Source of the DNA: Acanthaster planci
Lineage: Eukaryota; Echinodermata; Asteroidea; Valvatida; Acanthasteridae
DNA length: 64,000 nt
Direction: 5' to 3'
NCBI RefSeq assembly: GCF_001949145.1
Contig: NW_019091554.1
Span: forward strand, 285,898 to 349,897
Shown here: one piece after another, positions 59,901 through 64,000 of the stretch
Layout of the letters: each line of letters opens with the position of its first letter
How positions within the stretch are numbered: the stretch's first letter is position 1
Notes under the pieces: generated by a model
What the model was told of the DNA's origin: nothing
Seen by the model: only the letters and a program-made list of their open reading frames with translations
Database searches by the model: none
Made by a program: the position numbers and the translations under genes

Positions 59901-62900
59901 AAATTCTATTTTTGAAAAGGCTGGAAAGGAACACACAAACAGGAATGCGTTTATTTTCACCTCTATGCATCTTGAGTTGAATGACAGTCACGCACTACAT
60001 GCGCAGCAGTGGCTGCCGAGCTTGTATGCGATGCGGCATGCGCTGCCTGCGCCAGCATGCCAGCATGATCATTGAAACTATACCAGAGTTTCAGCACCGC
60101 CCCCATACGCGCACCAAGTAATGCACAGCGCAGTGGACTGTCTGAACACACACAGCGTGTGACTTGATTTCGTGCATACTGCACCACGCACCATATGCGG
60201 GTGGTAGGCGCGCTGAGCACACTTATTACTCAGCCTTGAATTCAAGACTGTCATGTTAGTCATTGCTTTCCAGTTGCAGTGATTACGTTATGTGAATAGG
60301 AGTATTGTACATGTACGTGTACATAACAGGCCGATAACCAAGTACACATGTACATCATGGTCGTGCACTTGTGTGTTGCCAGACGAGTTGTCAATCAATG
60401 CCTGCAACGTAATCATGCGCGGTTTGGATTAAAAAAATCTCATATGTCATCAAAATATGGAAAAATTGAAAATTTTAGAAAGAATGGACAACTTAAAAGC
60501 CAAAAGGTGGAAAGTACATGTATGTGGAACCAGACACGGCTGTACGAGAAGAGAACCCTGGTTGTTATCACTCCGCTCTCTACACTTAGTCATGCACTTC
60601 GATGCTACTGGTAGTTTCCACAATCAAAAAAGTTCTGTGTCTTTTTTTAGCAGACCCTGTGGCATCTCTGAATAAAATCCTGACATAGTCACATTTACAG
60701 TGACAACCAGACTAGTTTACATGCAGCAGTCACACCGGTACACAAAAATAATACCCCAGTATTTAACGTACACATATAAATTCAAAATCCCCTTCAACAA
60801 TGACGTGGGTCACCATAGAAACTCTCATACCCGTAAACCACTTGATGAAAAAATCCTCAATGGCTGTTTCCCCCTTTGGGCCAGACACCCGTAACCGATA
60901 CCCACTGCCATACTTCATAATTCTGTTCGTTTTTATCAGGAACCCTATCCTGATGCATTCTTCCAATTTGGTTGCCTTCTGTCATTTCCTGGATATTGAT
61001 GCTCTTGTTTTGAAGGATTTATTTGTTTTTCTTTTTCTTTTTTTTTTCTGCTATAGATCGAATTTTCTTACTTTCTCGGTTGCGGCTGTAGAATTTTACC
61101 GTCTGTCCTTTTTTTTTTGTCAATGGCCATCGAGTTTGCTTCAGTCTCCATGCCTCAGGTATCCAGTTCTCAGTCATAATGGCCACTTATCTCCAGTCTT
61201 TGTGAGCCCTGTCCATTGGGAAATGTGTTGGGGTGTGTTATCAAGTTTCCACATCGGTTGATAATATTCGGTCAAAATCTGGAACATGCCACACATTCTG
61301 TAGAGTGCGCGCCACTGGTACATGTACATGAACTCTTACTTGTACTGTACCAGGCTGTAGGTGGTAGAGTTTATCGATTTTTCTGAATTTTCCTGTCCAG
61401 ATTTTTTCCACTCCCCTATTCTAAACAGATATTGATCCAGTTTTCAAGTACCTTTTTGCCCTTTTTTTAGTGGCATTATCTTTTCAAATCTCATTCTTAA
61501 TTTTTTTTGTTTTGTTCTCTTCATACATGTACTGTACATGTATGTTGATTCAGTATAGTTTAAAGATTCTGCTACTCATTCACATTGCTTTCAATCAACT
61601 ATCAATATTTTAAGGGAAGTGTTATCGCCTTTAAATTCTTTGTGACACAATTTTCAAAAATGAATTGAATAAATACAATAAACCAACAGTGTACTTGGGT
61701 AGAATCAGATCTAGGGTTATCTGAGGATGCTAGTAGACACCCAATCAATACCTGCACACACACACACACCCACACACACAGCGTATCGGGTTACCAGCTG
61801 CTTGAGACTACCAGCCGGTCTCGCCCTCCTTTTGATGCCTCCACATTGTGCAGCAATTTCTGGCCAATTTACCACACTGAGCTGCCCAACTGCGTGGATG
61901 GGAAAGGCCAATCTCACTGGGTGTTGCCTCTCGAGCACTTTCAGCGGACTACTGTACATGTACATGTACACGTATGCAGGAAGTGCACTGTAATCTGACT
62001 GGTGAAATCTGACTTGGATCAGGACAAGTGGTTCTGGTTTCAAATCCTGCTTGTGTACATGAAATGCATTCATTCTGCCACAGGGGATCATTGTTTCCAT
62101 TTTGAAGCTTGCCAAAATTAACTTTAATATTACTTTGTACATTATACCCGTACATCTGCGGTACCAGTTTCAGTTCTTGACAACAGTGCTTACAGTCAAC
62201 CTCACCAGTATACATGTACATTCATGTACATGTAGACGTCCCTAGGAATTCCAAGACACTTGAATGGCATTGCTGATGGGTGTTTTCAAGCGGATGCAAA
62301 TACCCTGTAATACAAACCACAAATTCAAACTGCACCATACATGTACCAGTACATTACTTTTATGAACCAGTACGTGCACAGTATGTTGACTGTATCACAG
62401 CATTATCCTCATGATGACACAGTTTCTTAATCATGTAGCTCTTGGGCTTTGGCTGGTTGTATTTTTTTCAGCTGAAGAGGTTGTTGAAGCTTGTACCGTA
62501 GTGTAGCACGCTTTTTGCTGCCAACACCTTGAAGATTAAATAGAAAGGTCCCACATTATTTACTGTGGGAATAGTGCACAGTACATGCACTTACACTGTA
62601 CACGTAAATTGTATGCATTACAGACCTCTTTCTGTATTATTTCTTTACAAATATTTTTTTCCCTTCTGAATCGACTATTGAGAATGGTATAGACATGTAC
62701 ATGTGTGTGTTGTACCAGTACATGTACTATACAGTACCTTCCTTTTTTTTGCAAAAGCATATTACAATGTGTACTGATGTGGCATTTCTCATACCCGCAA
62801 GCTTACAGACCTGTACGTGTACATTTTAGGCCACCTTTGCTGGCTTTTGGTTCTGTAGGCCTATACCATTCCCATTGCAGCGCTTTTATTTCCATGAAGA

Positions 62901-64000
62901 TATTGAGTATGGTCATTGTATGTACTGTATGCCTCTTCTCACCTTAAAGTCAGCTATAGGTATTCATAGATTTGCCCCTTTGATACAACTCACTTTTTCT
63001 CAGTCCTGATCATTTTTTTCTGCCTTTACAAAAACTTTACAGTCCTGAATCTTCTCCGCTCAAAGTACATTTTCACCCAACCCCAGGGGATTAGACTTAC
63101 ACGTACCCGGTAAAAATAGTACCGGTACATGTATGTTCCAATCTTCAAATGTGATCAGTGTTTCATTCTCTGCAAAACCTCAGCTATTTTTGTTCACTCA
63201 CCCTTCTTTCTACCCATTGTGCGTAACACTAAAACTCTTTTTTCCATTCTTTTCCAAATAGGAATGTACATGTATTTTACCTGTATCTGAATTCTCAAAG
63301 GTTGTTTAGAGTACCTGGTACAGTACATGTAGGTTTTCAGTAGCTCCATCTCTAGTACATGTACATGTTTCTGTAAACTGTATGCGTCCAGCAGTGAAAA
63401 TTTGTTGATTTGGGTTGACTTTTCTTTTTTTCAGCTTTCATTTTTGCAGTCTCCTTTTTTTTCTGGAAAAAAATTGATATACATACTGGGTACCATACAA
63501 ATACATGAAGATATATTTTCAAAGAGCAAGACCGATGCCTGAAAATTTCCCAGTTCTTGTAGTTTCTTGAATTATCTTTGGGGATAAGATTCATGGAAAG
63601 AATTTTTCTTTTGTTTTTCAAAAGAAAGCTTGCCTCGGAGGAGGATACGTATTGGGCAGGATTGCCAAATCTGATTTGAAACGGGTGACTGAAAAGAAGG
63701 AAGAGGATTAGGAAGAAAGAGCTGTCAAAAGCTGGATGAGAGAGGATGGAAAAGAAAACAGTTTGAGAAAGAGGGATTTCATTTAAGAAAGAAGGAACTC
63801 GAGGGCAGACTGAAATCCTTTGCGTGAATTCCCTCCGGTGACTGGAACAAGGGTTGCCGTGGCAATGCATCTTATTCCTCCTTCCTAAAAGGGGAAAATT
63901 GGTGTATGGTATCACTCATTACTGATCAGCAATGAGAAATATCAAGGCTTTTCATAATGGCTTGTTTTTTTCATAGCTGACCACTCTGTTCATTGTGGCT
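26796..64000 (+). CDS. DGKQ: Diacylglycerol kinase theta, 5' part (six exons, three C1 domains), runs off the window
   Basis: DGK theta phosphorylates diacylglycerol to phosphatidic acid and so switches lipid signalling at membranes. Exons found are 26796-26979, 40230-40309, 51539-51641, 51992-52080, 54401-54532 and 55770-55908. All are GT-AG and phase-compatible, encoding about 234 residues. They build three C1 zinc fingers with the full Cys/His pattern (H-x12-C-x2-C-x11-14-C-x2-C-x4-H-x2-C-x7-C). Three C1 domains are particular to the theta isoform. The third finger, with HHWREGNLPANSRC and CEWC, is nearly diagnostic for theta. The RA/PH and catalytic regions are missing. Phase-compatible acceptors at 57152, 57641 and 63977 exist, but none opens onto recognisable sequence. 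Introns 1 and 2 exceed 11 kb and are packed with repeats. Confidence 0.88.
27719..27843. repeat. Exact tandem duplication, period 60 bp
   Basis: Two identical units beginning CCCCATTGGAAACCAATGG stand head to tail. The unit starts with an imperfect palindrome (CCATTGGAAACCAATGG). Perfect identity means a very recent duplication or an assembly artefact. Confidence 0.95.
30640..31045. repeat. Degenerate minisatellite-like region with small foldbacks
   Basis: Blocks such as CCAAACCTGACAAAATC, TCACAAAATTCAACA and CACAGAATCCAACA recur with irregular spacing. Two local hairpins are present: AACTCCAACAG with its complement at 30746-30775, and CAAAACCTGCC with its complement near 31010-31045. Long open frames here on both strands follow from the repeat and look non-coding. 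Confidence 0.55.
31757..32176. repeat. Inverted-repeat element with AACCCTAAC / CTCAATCCTCC ends
   Basis: The left end carries AAACCCTAACCCCC followed by CCTCAATCCTCC. The right end carries the complement, GGAGGATTGAGGAGGGTAAG then GGTT. The same end motifs recur at 32385-32425 and 32505-32525, so a small family of related fragments seems clustered here. No reading frame is present. Confidence 0.5.
33022..33579. mobile_element. Non-autonomous inverted-repeat element with exact 8-bp TSD (hAT- or P-like)
   Basis: The element spans 33030-33571. Its ends are CAGGCCTTGACATTAAC and the complement of CAGGCCTCAACATTTA. Identical 8-bp direct repeats, TGTACCAC, flank it at 33022-33029 and 33572-33579. 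Subterminal blocks (TTGCCCGATGGACA and CTTGCCCGATGGACAAG) recur inside. An 8-bp target duplication is typical of hAT and P elements. At 542 bases without a transposase frame it must be moved by another element. Confidence 0.82.
35115..35285. repeat. Dispersed repeat, second copy of 8210-8370
   Basis: It shares the blocks GCCTATCCCAGTGATACA and GGACGCGTTAAC with the copy at 8210-8370, same orientation and spacing. The two lie in introns of different genes. Confidence 0.65.
35619..35763. repeat. GC-rich short inverted repeat (33-bp arms)
   Basis: The left arm from GGGCGCCATTTGAGCAAGTG through CGCCTGCGCA (35619-35651) and the right arm (35731-35763) are complementary with three mismatches. The interior holds more CGCAGGCGC blocks and a smaller inner palindrome. 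The unit is 145 bases, far richer in CpG than its surroundings. No clear target duplication is visible. Confidence 0.75.
37143..38118. mobile_element. Longer element related to 33030-33571, CAGGCCTYGAATTTC ends
   Basis: The ends are CAGGCCTTGAATTTC and the complement of CAGGCCTCGAATTTC. They share the CAGGCCT start with the 8-bp-TSD element. The left interior has two GGGCATTAATGCCATC repeats. The right interior has recurring GGGCAC-x-CGGCCAA blocks. A 6-bp direct repeat TGTACC borders both ends. No transposase frame was recognised in the 976 bases. Confidence 0.65.
38612..38740. repeat. Near-perfect 61-bp-stem hairpin with 7-nt loop
   Basis: The left arm 38612-38672 is complementary to 38680-38740 with only about four mismatches. 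The loop is CAAAACT. Inner blocks (TAGTGAGCTAGTAGCTAACA and onward) pair perfectly. The element lies in DGK theta intron 1 and would fold into a long double-stranded RNA when that intron is transcribed. Confidence 0.9.
40230..40309 (+). CDS. DGKQ: DGK theta exon 2: second half of C1a
   Basis: This 80-base exon lies between ATACGCAG and GTGAGT. It completes the split valine codon and reads CNFVTHERCLDNIITPCTTV then AADRVQ. It supplies the last three cysteines and the second histidine of the C1a domain. It lies 13.2 kb from exon 1 and 11.2 kb from exon 3. Confidence 0.9.
40574..41389 (+). mobile_element. Harbinger-like DNA transposon remnant with ~38-bp TIRs
   Basis: Terminal inverted repeats AAAGCCCTTTTCACACGACC and onward (40574-40611) and its complement (41351-41389) bound 816 bases. 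Subterminal inverted blocks (CAAGCATTCC and GGAATGCTTG) extend the symmetry. Inside, a broken Myb/SANT-type frame lies at 40900-41100. PIF/Harbinger elements carry a Myb-like accessory protein beside the transposase, so this is the best superfamily guess. I could not identify a target duplication or a transposase. Confidence 0.65.
40900..41100 (+). pseudogene. Broken Myb/SANT (MADF-like) DNA-binding frame in the Harbinger-like element
   Basis: A basic stretch is followed by KKGWEYDETLSLITAIEMPQ in one frame, which ends at TAG near 40986. A shifted frame continues with WREVTGGIPDCTGEQCHDRW and stops at 41100. The order W-x5-E/D-x2-L-I, then W-x-x-V/I, then C-x-x-R-W is that of a trihelix/Myb-SANT-like domain. 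The frameshift between the halves shows decay. Confidence 0.6.
42900..43680. repeat. Degenerate TGCC/GACT minisatellite with GTACAT clusters
   Basis: Blocks such as GCCTGCCTGACTGACT, CTTGCCTGCC and GCATGCCTGC recur irregularly, mixed with runs of TACATGTACATGTA. A 196-codon open frame on the minus strand spans much of this stretch. It consists of repeat-encoded Met/Tyr/Cys/Gln-rich sequence and is not a gene. Confidence 0.75.
45140..46740 (-). pseudogene. Decayed CR1/L2-type non-LTR retrotransposon, reverse-transcriptase C-terminal half
   Basis: In order on the minus strand, spread over shifted frames with stops, are these reverse-transcriptase landmarks: DPLPTHTR (46.7 kb), SYRPVSNLSFLSKI (about 46.55 kb), an AAFDSIDHDIL-like block (about 46.35 kb), GIPLGSVHGPVLFSL (about 46.17 kb), the catalytic MYVDDMS (about 46.05 kb), SKTEV-like text, and the thumb/tail motif IQKLQAIQNSAARLVTRS (about 45.55 kb). 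The end resembles the usual DRAFQ, NNLP and FK motifs near 45.2-45.3 kb. The 5' endonuclease half is missing, as in typical truncated insertions. GTACAT runs interrupt the old coding sequence. The clade (CR1, L2 or Rex) is uncertain. Confidence 0.85.
47993..48070 (-). repeat. tRNA-derived SINE head
   Basis: On the minus strand the stretch holds box A TGGTCGAGTGG and box B GGTTCGAGTCC at normal tRNA spacing, flanked by AAGCTT on both sides. The arms do not fold into a clean cloverleaf, so a SINE is likelier than a working tRNA. The body probably runs toward lower coordinates, through GCCTCCAGGGGCAC. Confidence 0.6.
48268..48281. promoter_or_regulatory. RFX-type X-box GTTGCCATGGAAAC
   Basis: The sequence matches the RFX palindrome GTTGCCATGGNAAC in full. 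It lies in DGK theta intron 2. RFX factors control ciliary and sensory-neuron genes; function here is only an inference. Confidence 0.4.
51539..51641 (+). CDS. DGKQ: DGK theta exon 3: first half of C1b
   Basis: The exon follows TTTCCCAG in phase 0 and ends before GTAAGT in phase 1. The sequence HTWSEPGHYRKKFCNVCRRK, then LDDSLAFRCE, closely resembles the KFC-x-V-C segment of the second C1 domain of DGK theta. Confidence 0.92.
51992..52080 (+). CDS. DGKQ: DGK theta exon 4: second half of C1b
   Basis: The exon lies 350 bases after exon 3, between CTTCAACAG and GTAAGT. It reads CEYYAHATCLDFVVSNCVKC, then ADYDANRNL. It completes C1b with C-x4-H-x2-C-x7-C and leads into the linker to C1c. Confidence 0.92.
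52081..54400. other. DGK theta intron 4
   Basis: This intron has a tandem duplication at 52503-52612. A less AT-rich block at 52.92-53.20 kb is open on the minus strand for about 84 codons. That frame is unrecognised and could be a conserved non-coding element or chance. Nothing else is visible. Confidence 0.5.
52503..52612. repeat. Tandem duplication, period 59 bp
   Basis: The block TAATAATCAAGTTCTGCTAG and onward through TAGCCTATCA occurs at 52503 and again 59 bases later, with one or two differences. Confidence 0.9.
54401..54532 (+). CDS. DGKQ: DGK theta exon 5: first half of C1c
   Basis: A long poly-T tract precedes the acceptor. The 132-base phase 0-0 exon encodes HHWREGNLPANSRCALCKKS, then a cysteine-rich loop and CEWC. 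This motif is the best identity card for DGK theta in the window. Confidence 0.94.
55024..55037. promoter_or_regulatory. RFX-like palindrome GTTACCATGGTGAC
   Basis: This is a near match to the X-box (one unfavourable base in the right half), in DGK theta intron 5. The larger palindrome GGTTACCATGGTGACC is close to perfect. Confidence 0.3.
55770..55908 (+). CDS. DGKQ: DGK theta exon 6: end of C1c and linker
   Basis: It reads AHTGCYKSFSSECNLGPIRD, then LTIPPYAVSMP. It closes the third zinc finger and runs into the proline-containing linker that precedes the RA/PH region in DGK theta. The donor is G then GTGAGT, in phase 1. Confidence 0.92.
56305..56500. repeat. Tandem duplication, period 96 bp
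   Basis: The block TGAAAGCGCATCTGAAACC, through CAATTTCTGGTTCAGACTGT, occurs twice, at about 56309 and 56405. Only a few small indels separate the copies. Confidence 0.9.
57650..58860. repeat. Long pyrimidine-rich tract (plus strand)
   Basis: For about 1.2 kb the plus strand is strongly biased to C and T, with recurrent CTTCCT, TCTCTC and TTTCTC. This bias produces three long open frames rich in Ser, Leu, Phe and Pro. I treat them as artefacts of composition. Confidence 0.75.
60763..60966 (-). pseudogene. ABCA-transporter-like exon fragment
   Basis: An open minus-strand stretch reads FLIKTNRIMKYGSGYRLRVS, then an EDFF-x3-WF block and a final GDFEF. In ABCA lipid transporters the segment after the last nucleotide-binding domain has the pattern K-x-x-x-G-x-GY-x-L, then a phenylalanine-rich helix, then a short strand, which this resembles. 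No other ABCA exon lies near, and the fragment sits antisense in a DGK intron. It may be an inserted gene fragment. The resemblance is by eye only. Confidence 0.35.
61755..61781. repeat. AC microsatellite
   Basis: About 27 bases of imperfect CACACA with two CCC interruptions lie in the downstream DGK intron. Confidence 0.85.
63690..63800. repeat. Purine-rich tract
   Basis: The plus strand is dominated by A and G here (GAAAAGAAGGAAGAGGATTA and similar). This is the opposite of the pyrimidine block at 57.6-58.9 kb. No coding signal is seen. Confidence 0.6.
63853..63866. promoter_or_regulatory. RFX-like palindrome GTTGCCGTGGCAAT
   Basis: This is another near match to the RFX X-box, just upstream of the possible acceptor at the window edge. 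It is the third such site in the DGK introns. Confidence 0.3.

Larger units (their letters stand above)
22900..63400. repeat. Dispersed GTACAT-type palindromes (TACATGTA family)
   Basis: Short runs of TGTACATGTACATG and variants (TACCGGTAC, TACCAGTAC, TACTTGTAC) occur every few hundred bases or closer across this range. They are sparse in the first 19 kb. Runs are usually 8-20 bases and not long tandem arrays. Dense clusters lie at 32700-32750, 34150-34260, 39240-39370 and 43050-43680. Confidence 0.85.
55909..64000. other. DGK theta downstream intron(s), no further exon recognised
   Basis: From the end of exon 6 to the window edge I see no RA, PH or kinase sequence. The stretch holds a tandem duplication, a pyrimidine-rich block, an AC microsatellite, an ABCA-like minus-strand fragment and GTACAT palindromes. 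A good acceptor (TTTTTTTCATAG) at 63966-63976 could open the next exon in the right phase, but only 24 bases follow. Confidence 0.5.

Overview
The window reads as nuclear DNA of a marine invertebrate animal, most likely a deuterostome (echinoderm, hemichordate or similar; this placement is an inference). The reasons are split genes with GT-AG introns and animal gene families (SLCO/OATP, ER FKBPs, diacylglycerol kinase theta), a decayed CR1/L2-type non-LTR retrotransposon, several short inverted-repeat DNA elements, and a very high density of the short palindrome TACATGTA. No bacterial operon, phage or CRISPR feature is present. Most long open frames are chance frames in low-complexity intron sequence.

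Layout. Positions 1-1.9 kb hold the last coding exon of an organic anion transporter (SLCO) on the plus strand. Two FKBP-type peptidyl-prolyl isomerase genes follow on the minus strand: a membrane-anchored FKBP (4.4-13.3 kb, five exons found) and an FKBP11-like gene (18.5-23.7 kb, five exons, complete). Three intron positions and phases match between them, so they are probably an old tandem duplication. A 5 kb spacer between them carries a large foldback repeat. At 24.1 kb lies a tRNA-Phe gene whose arms pair perfectly but whose T-arm is interrupted by 32 nt containing a small hairpin. From 26.8 kb to the right edge runs the 5' part of a DGK theta gene on the plus strand. Six exons encode three complete C1 zinc fingers; the RA/PH and catalytic parts must lie beyond the window or in exons I could not recognise.

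The DGK introns are large and full of repeats: an 8-bp-TSD inverted-repeat element, a related longer element, a long near-perfect hairpin, a Harbinger-like element with a broken Myb/SANT-type reading frame, the retrotransposon remnant, a tRNA-derived SINE head, tandem duplications, and hundreds of GTACAT-type palindromes. There is one sequencing gap (7086-7134).

Working together: both FKBP products have a predicted signal peptide, a lumenal FKBP fold and a C-terminal membrane anchor, so they are probably secretory-pathway folding enzymes. DGK theta converts diacylglycerol to phosphatidic acid and is functionally unrelated. The cluster shows no operon-like logic.
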